Of a DNA stretch of 64,000 nucleotides, positions 29,757 to 40,792 are shown one piece after another. Position 1 is the stretch's first letter, and the number at the start of each line of letters is the position of its first letter. Where the stretch lies: positions 310,001-374,000 of the forward strand of contig NW_026705582.1 of NCBI RefSeq assembly GCF_029867415.1, in the 5' to 3' direction. A program made the position numbers and the translations under genes. The notes under the pieces were generated by a model. That model worked only from the letters and a program-made list of their open reading frames with translations. It had not been told where the DNA came from and searched no databases. The DNA comes from Vicia villosa. Lineage: Eukaryota; Streptophyta; Magnoliopsida; Fabales; Fabaceae.

Positions 29757-32700
29757 ATTCACATACACTCTGGATCCAGTCAACAACGATTCTGCTATTG
29801 CCCGTCATGACTTTGAAAGTCTGATCTACCAAACTGAGGACGAAAGTGAGGAAGATTGTGAAGTGCCAAGAGAAATTGCAAGGCTGCTAGAACAAGAAGA
29901 CAAGGCCATACAGCCTCACGAGGAGCCAATTGAGGTCATCAACTTGGGCAGCAACGAAGAAAAGAAAGAAGTCAAAATAGGGGCTGATTTAGAACACAGC
30001 ATCAAGCAAAGACTGATTCAAATGCTGCGAGACTACGTCGAGATATTCGCCTGGTCCTATGAAGATATGCCAGGCCTTGACACGGACATTGTAGTTCATC
30101 GCCTGCCAATCAAAGAAGGTAGCACTCCAGTCAAACAGAAACTACGAAGGAGTAGGCCTGATATGTCAAAAAAGATCAAAGACGAGGTTGAAAAACAGTT
30201 CAATGCCGGATTCCTAAAAGTTGTAAGTTATCCTCCTTGGATAGCTAACATCGTGCCTGTACCTAAAAAAGACGGGAAAGTCAGAATGTGCGTGGACTAC
30301 AGAGATCTGAACCGGGCAAGCCCCAAAGATGATTTCCCTTTACCACACATCGATGTACTGGTTGACAATACCGCACAATGCAAGGTATTCTCCTTTATGG
30401 ACGGATTCTCAGGGTACAATCAAATCAAGATGGCACCCGAAGACATGGAAAAAACAACCTTCACAACACCCTGGGGAACCTTTTGTTACAAAGTAATGCC
30501 CTTTGGTCTGAAAAACGCAGGAGCAACCTATCAACGTGCAATGGTAGCGCTATTTCATGATATGATTCATCAAGAAATAGAGGTGTATGTCGATGACATG
30601 ATTGCAAAATCCAACACCGAGGAAGAACATCTGGGTCATTTACACAAGTTGTTTGACAGACTCAAGAAATACAAGTTGCGACTGAACACAAATAAGTGTA
30701 CCTTTGGAGTAAGATCCGGCAAACTCTTAGGTTTCATCGTCAGCAGCAAAGGTATTGAGGTTGATCCCGCCAAGGTTAAAGCCATTCAAGAAATGCCTAT
30801 ACCTCGTACCGAGAAACAAGTCAGAGGATTCTTGGGACGGCTGAATTACATCGCCCGATTTATTGCCCACATGACTACTACTTGTGTGCCGATCTTCAAA
30901 CTGTTGAAGAAAGATCAAGTGGAAAGGTGGAATGACAAATGCCAGTTAGCCTTTGACAAAATCAAAGAATATCTCCAAAAACCTCCAATCTTGTTGCCAC
31001 CTGTGGAAGGCAGACCTCTGATAATGTACCTAACTGTGTTAGAAGACTCAATGGGGTGTGTACTAGGACAACATGACGAATCCGGCCGAAAGGAGCACGC
31101 AATCTACTATCTTAGCAAAAAGTTTACCGATTGTGAAACAAGATACTCACTACTCGAAAAAACTTGTTGTGCCTTAGCTTGGGCGGCTCGCCGACTAAGA
31201 CAGTACATGCTAAATCACACCACTTTCCTAATCTCCAAGATGGATCCCATCAAATACGTGTTCGAAAAACCTACTCTCTCAGGAAGAATAGCAAGATGGC
31301 AAATGATCTTAACAGAATATGACATTCAATACACTTCACAAAAAGCAATCAAAGGAAGTGTGGTAGCTGATCATCTGGCTCATCAAGCAGTAGATGATTA
31401 TCAAGCATTGAACTTTGACTTCCCAGACGAAGACATTATGCTAGTCAATGACTACAAACAACCAGGACCAGAAGAAGGACCCGAGCCAGGATCCCGGTGG
31501 ACTATGGTTTTTGACGGAGCTTCTAATGCACTTGGCAATGGCATCGGAGCTGTGATCATTTCCCCCGCAGGAGGTCATACACCATTCACTGCCAGGTTAT
31601 GCTTCAATTGCACTAACAATATAGCCGAATACGAAGCATGTATTCTGGGTCTTAAAGCTGCAATCGATCTAAGAATCAAATTCCTGGAAGTCTACGGAGA
31701 CTCGGCCTTGGTAATCTACCAAATCAAAGGGGAATGGGACACGAAGCACCCGAATCTAATTCCTTACAAAGAATATGTGCTGAGTTTGATTCCTTACTTC
31801 GAAGAAATCACTTTCGAACACATCCCACGCGAGGAAAATCAACTAGCCGATGCTTTAGCTACCATGTCATCCATGTTCAAAGTCAGGTGGGACAACGAGG
31901 CGCCTATGATCACCATTTACAGGCGAGATGAACCATCATATTGCAATGAGATCAATGCCGAAGGAACAGAAGAAAAACTATGGTTCCATGAAGTAAAAAG
32001 ATATCTCGAAGCTCAGGAGTACCCTGAAGGGGCATCCGTTAACGACAGAAAGTTTCTAAGGAGATTTGCTGCCAAATTCTTTCTAAGCAATGAAACCTTA
32101 TACAAACGCAACCATGACTCGACTTTACTTCGCTGTGTAAACAAGAAGGAAGCAGAACAGATCATGGAAGAAATACACAATGGTACCTTCGGTACTCATT
32201 CCAGTGGACATACAATGGCTAAAAAGATCCTGAGAGCAGGTTATTACTGGTCTACCATGGAAACAGACTGCCATCATCACTCCCGAACATGTCACAAATG
32301 CCAGATATACGCTGACAAAGTACATGTACCTCCAGTTCCATTAAGCGTCCTGACGGCTCCTTGGCCTTTTGCAATGTGGGGTATTGATATGATTGGAGAA
32401 ATCAAACCTACTGCCTCCAACGGACATCGCTTTATCCTGGTCGCTATTGACTACTTCACAAAGTGGGTAGAAGCAGCTTCATTTGCTTCTGTCACCAAAA
32501 ATGTGGTGGCCTGGTTCATCAAATACAATCTCATTTGTCGGTACAGCATCCCTGAACGGATTATCACGGACAATGGCACAAATCTAAACAACAGAATGAT
32601 TACTGAACTTTGCACACAGTTCAAGATCAAACATCATAATTCTTCTCCATATCGACCAAAGATGAACGGCGCGGTGGAAGCTGCCAACAAGAACATCAAG

Positions 32701-33252
32701 AAAATCATACAAAAAATGACAGTAACCTACAAAGACTGGCATGAGATGTTACCTTTTTCTCTTCATGGTTATCGCACATCTGCGCGTACTTCAACAGGGG
32801 CAACTCCATTTTCCTTAGTCTATGGTATGGAGGCAGTTCTTCCAATTGAAATTCAGATTCCTTCCCTAAGGATTATGAAAGAAGCCAATCTAGACGAAGA
32901 CGATTGGATTCAAACACGGTTGGACCAGATAAACTTGATTGATGAGAAAAGGCCCGCAGCTATTTGTCATGGTCAGCTATACCAAAAGCGTATGATCAAA
33001 GCCTTCAACAAAAAAGTCAAAAGTCAAGCATACCAAACTGGTGGCTTGGTTGTCAAACGCATCATCTTACCACAAGGTGATCCCAGAGGCAAATGGACTC
33101 CCACCTACGAGGGACCATTCATAATCAAGAAAATATTCTCCGGCGGCGCCATGTTGCTTACCACCATGGATGGTGAGGATTTCCCACACCCTGTGAATGC
33201 TGACATAGTCAAAAAAATACTTCGCTTAAAAAGAAAAAAAACAGCTCGCTAA
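29757..33252 (+). CDS. pol: Element B reverse transcriptase, dual RNase H and integrase (second exon)
   Basis: This frame is intact; ATG 29863 is only an internal methionine, and the exon starts at 29757. Counting from that Met: RT with VRMCVDYRDLNRA near 140 and the catalytic box YVDD at about 242; a first RNase H (gypsy type, about 385-510) in which the usual first catalytic Asp seems replaced (VLEDSMGCVLG); a second RNase H with FDGAS (D near 551), NIAEYEA, VYGDSALV and NQLADALA, which carries the usual acidic residues; then integrase with an HHCC finger (HHHSRTCHKC near 805) and D-D-E in GIDMIGE, TDNGTN and NGAVEAANK. A second RNase H is known in the Tat/Ogre lineage. The frame ends 2.2 kb before the 3' LTR. 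I see no lesion, so this enzyme set could be functional if spliced. Confidence 0.92.
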
Positions 33253-33420
33253 GTTGAAAACCTGAAAGGGCAACTTAGGCAAAAAATGAGCGTCTCGGTG
33301 GATTGAAAACCCGAAAGGGCGGTCCAGGCAAAAATTAGAGACTAAACAAATACTATCCCGGTAGGCTGAAAACCTGAAAGGGCAACCTAGGCAAAAGTTA
33401 GGGAATGAAGCATACAACTA
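33253..33420 (+). repeat. Three short tandem units just after pol in element B
   Basis: Units start near 33254, 33303 and 33366. Each carries TTGAAAACCTGAAAGGGC (or a close variant) followed by an AGGCAAAA word. Spacing is 49-63 bp. Non-coding. Confidence 0.75.
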
Positions 33421-34520
33421 TGTTCCGTTCAGCTGCCTACTCACCATCAAGATTCAACACCTCAAAGACACCGATCAGTCCAATCACTTTCTTCCAACAA
33501 GTGAGGGATGAGATGCTCGAAGACAGATTGGCAATAGCAGAGTTGAAACTTGACTGGATTGTTTTCACATAGCTATTTATCTTTATAAATATTTTCCAAA
33601 ACTTTCTGACAATTTCCTACTTCTAGGATTGTTGTCTCCCTGTGCTAATCAGCCTATCATGGCTCTTTTTCAAAAATCAATGCAGCTTAGGCTAAAAAAA
33701 AAATCACTATTTTCACTTTTTCTGTTTTAAATACGTAAACGTCCCAATGATAATTCTGAATGAACATGTGCATTTGAATATGATTGATGTTTACCAGGAA
33801 AAACAGGAAAAGCATTCAGGTAATGTCCCAATTATCTGGACATCATCCCATCAGAAGAAAATCCCCAAGAGAAGCGCATTTCTCAGCAAATTCCTCAAAA
33901 GAGATTTTCTCTTCAAAAGAAGTCTTATCCCCCAGCAGGGTTGTTCCAGATTACTATCTTCAGAAGGTGTGATCCCCGCACCCGGACTTGGTCAGATAGT
34001 GCATCGGAGGATTATGCATCTTCCTCATTCCCATTTGAAAGGGCATCAGAACTTCCAGCTACCTTTCATTCCCAAGTGATAGTCAAAGATCCTTCAACAG
34101 AGTACCATGGTTCTCAAAGAATTTCCCCAGCCGAGGGTACTCAAACAAGACAAAAGATCATCAACAATCACAATATAGTCATATCCAGATGACTGGCGGA
34201 AATTTATTTTCCCAAATAGAAGCTTGACATCACATTCATACATCACACATTCATATTCACATTCATACATCATGCATCATGCGCGTATTCATACGCATAT
34301 TCATACACAACATAACATGCCTATTTCTCCTTTAGCTCACATTACATGCATCATAAACATTGCATATTGCTAACTTGATTTTTCAGGTAGACAGATATCT
34401 TCAACAAAGATATTCTCAATCACATGCAGTGTTCACCTGAATTCCATGAACGGTTCTCTCAGATATAATCAAGCCAAAGATTCATTCTGATCACTTATCA
34501 ACTCAAAAACAGACATCACA
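33421..34520 (+). other. Element B 3' untranslated region, non-coding
   Basis: No coding sequence is supported; frames of 110, 83 and 62 aa overlap one another in different frames and have no recognisable content. CAT/ATTCATA-rich simple repeats lie near 34220-34340, and a TTTTTCAG sequence occurs near 34380. Confidence 0.6.
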
Positions 34521-35165
34521 GATCTAAGTCGATACCTCAGACGGTTCCAGAACGATCTAACATTGTAGATCTAAAGTTGATACCTCAGACGGTTCCAGAA
34601 CGATCTAACATTGCAGATCTAAAGTTGATACCTCAGACGGTTCCAGAACGATCTAACATCGCAGATCTAAAGTTGATACCTCAGACGGTTCCAGAACGAT
34701 CTAACATCGAAGATCTAAAGTTGATACCTCAGACGGTTCCAGAACGATCTAACTTTGCAGATCTAAAGTTGATACCTCAGACGGTTCCAGAACGATCTAA
34801 CATCGAAGATCTAAAGTCGATACCTCAGACGGTTCCAGAACGATCTAACATCGCAGATCTAAAGTTGATACCTCAGACGGTTCCAGAACGATCTAACATC
34901 GAATATCTAAAGTTGATACCTCAGACGGTTCCAGAACGATCTAACCTTGCAGATCTAAAGTTGATACCTCATACGGTTCCAGAACGATCTAACATCGAAG
35001 ATCTAAAGTCGATACCTCAGACGGTTCCAGAACGATCTAACATCGAAGATCTAAAGTCGATACCTCAGACGGTTCAAGAATGATCTAACATCAAAGATCT
35101 AAAGCTGATACCTCAGACGGTTCCACAATGATCAACTTTCAAAATCTAAACTTAAAGCGGCAACC
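34521..35165 (+). repeat. 48-bp minisatellite in element B 3' region (about 12-13 units)
   Basis: The unit includes GATACCTCAGACGGTTCCAG then AACGATCTAACATCG and GATCTAAAGTT. The last one or two units are degenerate. Because 48 is a multiple of three, the array stays open as a 168-codon frame (34577-35083) of 16-residue repeats, which I take as a by-product. Ogre-type 3' regions are known as a source of tandem and satellite repeats. Confidence 0.95.
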
Positions 35166-35441
35166 TTGGACGGTTCCGAAACAGTCAACACAAAGACTTT
35201 CAAATCCTTCATCAAGATATAATCAATGGATTCATCCTGATGAACAAACCATCAACCCATTTACCAGGTGGCATCTGAAAGCCCATCTAAGGTAATGTTT
35301 CAATCTGCCAACAACATTTCGTAGACGACATTCAAATGCAACTTCCAACATCTCTTCTGATCAAGGTAAGTGCAAATTTTCAGGGCATCTAAATATTCAA
35401 TCATCTTCTACCTTCAGATTTCAGACAATCTCTTGAGGTTT

Positions 35442-35463
35442 AAGAAGATTGAATAGGGGCAAC
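35442..35463 (+). other. Polypurine tract of element B
   Basis: AAGAAGATTGAATAGGGGC followed by AAC lies directly before the LTR start TGTTATACC. The same purine word lies before the element A 3' LTR (40771-40792). Confidence 0.85.
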
Positions 35464-36239
35464 TGTTATACCCCAAAATTTGCCCGCATCTTTTTTCAAG
35501 AAAACTCCAATCTGAAAATTAAGAGTCTCATATAATCATGGATTTTTATTTCAACAAATATCCTGACATATGAAATACTTAGTTTTTAGAATTTTTCTTA
35601 TACAGTAATTTGGCTTGCAGTTGAATTTATTCTTACGCAAACGCCAAATACTGTTTATTACTTCGCACATGCTATTTATTTATTTACAGATAAATAGTAC
35701 TGACACAATTGGTACAGAGTTAAATCTTTTTGCAGGCGCAGAATTAGGAAACTCAGACTATACTAGTTTCGCTGTTGAATTTATTCTTACGCAAACGCCA
35801 ATTACTGTTTATTACTTCACACACGCTATTTATTTGATATTTATTTACAGATAAATAGTACTGACGCAATTGGTACAGAGTTAAATCTTTTGCAGGCGCA
35901 TAGTCCGGGGATTCAGACTGTACTGGTAACAAGTAGATTATTATTATCTTTTGTTTCCCACTAATTTTTGTACTATATTCCATTATTTTCAAAAATCTTT
36001 TCAAATCTCTTTTTCAAAAAATCAAATCTCTCTTTTTCCCAACACTATCTCCACTTTCTTTCAAATCTTATTTCCACTCAAATTTTCCTTTTGTACGGAA
36101 TCACATCATTCCCCAACGTCTCTATCCTTCTTTCCACTCTATAAATACCTCTCATTGTTTCATAAAAATCTCACATCAAATTCTAACTCATCTCTCAAAT
36201 TTCCACTTCATAATCCATCCTTTCTTCTTCCCCGACAAA

Positions 36240-36407
36240 ATGGCGAAGCGGTGGGAAACGTGTTTTCTTATGGTCATCACCATTGCTACGGTGATCATGT
36301 CTTTCTTCTGTCTACATAGCCCGGAACACTGTGGACCTGGGATGCTTATGCTCCCAATCATCTACATGTTACTATTTGTAGCATGGGTTATCAATCGTCA
36401 TTCTTAA
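36240..36407 (+). CDS. LTR-encoded 55-aa two-membrane-segment microprotein (element B, 3' LTR copy)
   Basis: Same length and start context as the 5' LTR copy, with one Pro-to-Leu change (codon 38, CCC to CTC) in the second hydrophobic stretch. A TATAAATA box lies 100 bp upstream (36140-36147). If the 3' LTR is transcribed outward, this copy could be expressed into flanking DNA. Family unknown. Confidence 0.5.
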   Translation: MAKRWETCFLMVITIATVIMSFFCLHSPEHCGPGMLMLPIIYMLLFVAWVINRHS

Positions 36408-39400
36408 AATTTGCCGTATTTCTTATTTCTTAAATGTACCGTTTATTCGTACTGTTCAATATAGTATGTAATATTTGTACTGTCAGTATTAAATGTTGTA
36501 CTATTTGTCATAATATTGCTTAATTACTCAGATAATATTTTGTGTGTTTTCTGCCAGTCAAATATTCATTTTTCTGTGCATTAAATGATTTTCAGGGTTA
36601 TTATCGGTAATTTTGCCCGCATACAGTAAATATTAGTTATTTATTATGTCTGTGTTTTTTTAACAAGTCATGTAAATAAACTTTCATTTTTCACATAAAA
36701 CAAAAACAAAAACAACAAAAAAAAAGAAAATTAACTTTGACTGTTGATTTTTCACTCTAACTGCTACGTCAATATCTGAACAGTCAGTTGACAGCCAAAC
36801 TGCTGGCAGTACAATTCTCAGTGTTTTGTACCATCAATCAAATCAATCTTTCACAATTCAAAATTCCAAGATTTTTGTTCTAGAAGTCTTCTGAATATCA
36901 CGCGATTAGCAGAGACTCAACACTGCACAAAAATCAGGTACGCTTAACTGTCTCCTACACAAACAGTCCCTGACTAGGGTTTTCTTGTTTTTACAGGAGA
37001 AACAAGCTTTTGAGACCTCAAATGGATTTCATGCACATCCATATATCTCAAAGTACCATCATACAAATTTTCAAACTTCAATTCACTCAGACACACCGTC
37101 AGCAGCTCAAACAGTCAACAGACGACCCGTTTGACCAAAAAAGTCAACAGACAGTCAAAAATGAAATTTTTTGTCAAAGTCCATATTTTGTCAAAGGATT
37201 CATCATTTGATCATTGGATGATCATAATTCATCAAGGAAAGATCAAAAATCAACAAAACCCTAAGATTCAAAATTAGGGTTTTTGCCTAAAAAGTCAACT
37301 CAACTTTGACTGGTCATAAATCTCTCATCCTTCATCCAAAATATTCAAACCAAAGCTCATTTTGAAGGAAATTCAATTATCTTTCAAATGCAATTGGTTC
37401 CATGATCATTGGATTCACCATTTGAAAAATATGACCAAAGACATTACAGGTCATTTTCAAAGTCAACAAAAAGACACTTTTTTCAAAAGGACACACAAGG
37501 AGCATCAAAAATCATTTTGACATGAGACCAAAGACATTGGTTAGAGGACTCTTTGAGGTTTCCAAAAAGTGCAAGATCTCCTTCATATGACAAAAATTGA
37601 GTGATTTACACCTTGTTGAAGTTGGCTAAATTTTGGGAAAATGCATGAAATCAACATTGCTCAAAAATGTATTTTTTCCAAATGGGGCCAAGTTTTCATG
37701 GTTCAAACATCATTTCCATAATATTATGGGCCTCCCACGACCAAGACTAAGCCCATACCATTTTTTATTCATTTTTTGCTTAATTTTATCTTATTTTAAG
37801 ATTAAATTAAAAGGAAAAATGAATGGATAATGGGTAGCTTACAATCTAAGCATGAGTCACCCAAGGAATCTCTGATTTTCTGTAGAGAATTGAAGCACAA
37901 GGCAAGAGAAGTAAAGGAGAGCAAGACTTGGTCAAATATTCAAGGATTTTTAATATTTAAAAATCAAACTTTCAACCAAGCAATCAATGCTCTTAGCTTC
38001 ACTTCCAAGCAGCTCTTGGCCTATAAATGAAGTGGAATACATCAACAACAACACACACACGAAATTATAGCAAGAGCATAGCCATCATCTACATAAAATT
38101 CTCAAAAAAAAATATCAAATATATGTAATTTTCGTTTTCATATTTCCAGCCACTATCAATACAAAATAATCATCCTATTACTCTTGTATAACATCATAGG
38201 TAAGGATTGACTCATAACATGTGATTGAAGCAACCTTAAACATGCTCACGATCACCTTCATGTTCATAACCATGTAGCTTTCGTTTTCATATGCATGCTT
38301 AACTATAATACAAACTAATCATTTGAATGGACTCATGGCATGACATAGGGTAGATTTGAGTGATTACATGCAAGTGCAAACGTGGTTTTGAAGCTCTACC
38401 ATTTTTGAGCTTCAAAGATGTAAACCTTTCGTTTTCTATGATAGAGGCTCCAAATGAAAAAACTAACGACACCATCATGTTCAGAAGGGTCCATTTAGGT
38501 GATCTGGGTGGCCCTTGTTCTTTTTTATTTTCGTTTTGTAGGTCATCCAAAAGGTTAAAGAATTGAAAGCAAAATCCGCAGGTAATGTTGCAGGTAAATC
38601 CGCAGCAAATTCCATAGGTAAATTGAAGAAGATGATGAATAGTGATGAGGACTCTTTGACTGCTCGCGTGGCCTATCCTCATCTTTCTATTCGCCAGTCA
38701 ACTTCAGTGGGCCCCACGCTGGACTCTCAAAGTCAGCATAATCTCATGCTACTCCTCTAACCACGTGCATCATGTGTCTTGCAACATGAGCCCTTGATCT
38801 CCACTAATCCTCAATCCAACGCACCATACAAGTGATCCACACCATGGACATCACTTAATTTCCACACCTGATCGTATCCTTTTATATTTTCTATTTCTAT
38901 TTTAATTTCTTTGCAAAATTAATTAAAAATAGTTTTAAAAATCCAAAAAAATATACAAAAAATATTTTTAGACTTCTAAAATAATATAGTATTTTCTGAA
39001 ATAAAAATCTTTTATTTTTCTTCATAATTCCAATATTTTGCATAATTAATTAGTATATGTTTGTATATTTGCTTTTTAATTATTTTCAACCAATCAAAAA
39101 ATCATAAAAAAAATTGTTCTTTATGTTAAATATTGTTTATATATTATAAACTAATTTTGTACATATTTAGGATAATTTTCTCTTTAAGTTTTAATTATTT
39201 GTATAATTATTTGCATAATTATGTTTTAATTAGCTTAATCAATTTCAAATCAATTTCAAAAATTCCAAAAAAATTAGTTTTGTTTTAAAATTAATTGACA
39301 AATATTTTGTACATATTTTAAACTTAATTTCTAGGTTTAAATACATTTTCATCTTTTTTCTTCATTTTAATTTAATTAATCATGCATTAATTATAATTAA

Positions 39401-40095
39401 AATCAATCATAAAAAATCTAAAAACATGCCTTTTATTTTTCTTGCAATTTAAATTCCTAGATAATTGTATAGGTTGTCAAAATCATGTAAATAGGCTAGT
39501 TTACATTTCCTGCACAATCGATGTAATAGCGTAGATTTACTTTCCGCATTTTAATTTCCAGCAAATATAAACTGCGTGTGTATCAAAGATAAAATTGAAC
39601 CGTCAGATCACTAACTTCAAAGATAAAATATCTGAATCCAATCACAATCACACTTGCACCTCTTAAGGTAATCCCTTCTCATTCTTTTCAAAATCAAAGT
39701 CAAAATTCCACTGTTTTGAGTACAAAATCGAACCTTTTGTTTATATCCGGTGAAAGGATAGATTTTTAAAGGAAATAAGGATAAAGACCTTACAACTCAG
39801 GGTAGACCTCCTAGTTTGCTTGCTCAAATCAAAACAAACAAAATTCTCATACACTGTTGTTTTTCAAAACAAAACTTTCCAAAAAGACAATATTTTGTAT
39901 ACATCCAAACACGGATCATTACAAAGTTAACGTTCTTTTCAAAACATCTTTCGAAAGATAAACAAGCATTTTGTATACATCCGCACAAGGATCATTACAA
40001 AATTCAATTTACAAAGGTATTTGAAACCACATATGAGCATTCTAAAGCAATTGAAAAGTGATCGAAAAACAAGTGAGCTAAGCAAACTTAAGAGC

Positions 40096-40143
40096 CCATG
40101 GATAACCATGGATACAAAAGGTGCTAACACCTTCCCTTTGTAT
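40096..40143 (+). other. Two adjacent stem-loops near the LTR 3' end (element B, 3' copy)
   Basis: Stem-loop 1 is 40096-40111. Stem-loop 2 is 40112-40143; here the 5' arm reads ATACAAAAGG, which leaves one mismatch in the 10-bp stem. Confidence 0.6.
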
Positions 40144-40338
40144 AACCTACCCCCTTACCCAGAATTTCTTAAAGGTCTTTTTTCTGTTTCTTTTATAAAC
40201 CTTTCCTTAATTGGATAAAATAAAAGGTCGGTGGCGACTCTGTGAATTTTCAAAAATGCGAAAGCATAAGCGATAAAAAAGAGTCAGTTCACGTATCTCT
40301 CCCGCTCAGAGGTATGGCCCGAAAAACGGAGGTCCACA

Positions 40339-40343
40339 CCTGT
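40339..40343 (+). repeat. Target-site duplication of element B, right copy (CCTGT)
   Basis: This matches 9764-9768. The element A tandem repeat resumes right after it with TGTTACGGGCATCC. Confidence 0.9.
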
Positions 40344-40792
40344 TGTTACGGGCATCCTTTGGCTAGGCCTGAATGTTATTGGTCCTTTCCTTCAAAGTCT
40401 GGTTGTTACCAGTAAAAGTCCTGTTGTTACAGGCGTCCTTTGGTCAGTTCTAGTTGTTACTAGTCTGTTCCTTTAAAGTCCCGTGGTTAAAGGCATCCTT
40501 CGGTTAGGTATGATTGTATTAGTCCTTTCCTTCAAAGTCCGGTTGTTATCGGCAAAGGTCCAGTAATTGACCGGCGTTTCTTGTTTATATCAAGCTTTTA
40601 ATAATATCCCTTGTTTGGAATCAGTAGAAACTGGTTTCCTCTTCCAAAATCAAAATTACAAACATCACCCCAGAGTTGTCACTCCAGAGCGCAAATTTTA
40701 GGGTTCCTTGGTATTCAACCCACTTACACCTCTCATGTCCAGAACTTGTGTCGTTCGTACATTCGGGTTTAAGAAGATTGAATAGGGGCAGC
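40344..40792 (+). other. Distal interior and polypurine tract of element A
   Basis: The short tandem array continues to about 40560. A non-coding stretch follows and then the polypurine tract AAGAAGATTGAATAGGGGC (40771-40789) plus AGC before the LTR. No gene is seen. Confidence 0.8.

Larger units (their letters stand above)
9769..40338 (+). mobile_element. Element B: Ogre-type Ty3/gypsy retrotransposon, nearly complete, carrying nested element C
   Basis: LTRs are 9769-23432 (interrupted by element C) and 35464-40338. Without C the element is about 21.6 kb, in the Ogre size range. Order: 5' LTR, tRNA-Arg-like primer site, leader, ORF1, gag-pro-linker, intron, RT/RNase H/integrase, repeat-rich 3' region, polypurine tract, 3' LTR. 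An extra ORF before gag and an intron between protease and RT are established Ogre hallmarks. The only clear coding lesion is a stop codon at 27769-27771. The LTRs differ by roughly 0.7% counted by eye, plus a 160-bp duplication difference. Confidence 0.92.
35464..40338 (+). repeat. Element B 3' LTR (4875 bp)
   Basis: It is uninterrupted and ends GGTCCACA before the CCTGT duplication. It holds a diverged 160-bp tandem duplication (copies near 35600-35759 and 35760-35920) that is single in the 5' LTR. The second copy resembles the element D LTR more than its neighbour does (CACACGC, GACGCAATT and AGTCCGGGG words). It carries second copies of the TATA boxes, the 55-codon ORF and the stem-loops. 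Confidence 0.92.

Noticed and set aside
34577..35083. 168-codon ORF of 16-residue repeats
   Set aside because: It is the 48-bp minisatellite read in an open frame; the unit length is a multiple of three, and there is no start context or relative outside the array.
34521..35165. Possible CRISPR-like array
   Set aside because: Units are contiguous with no spacers, and the setting is a plant retrotransposon.
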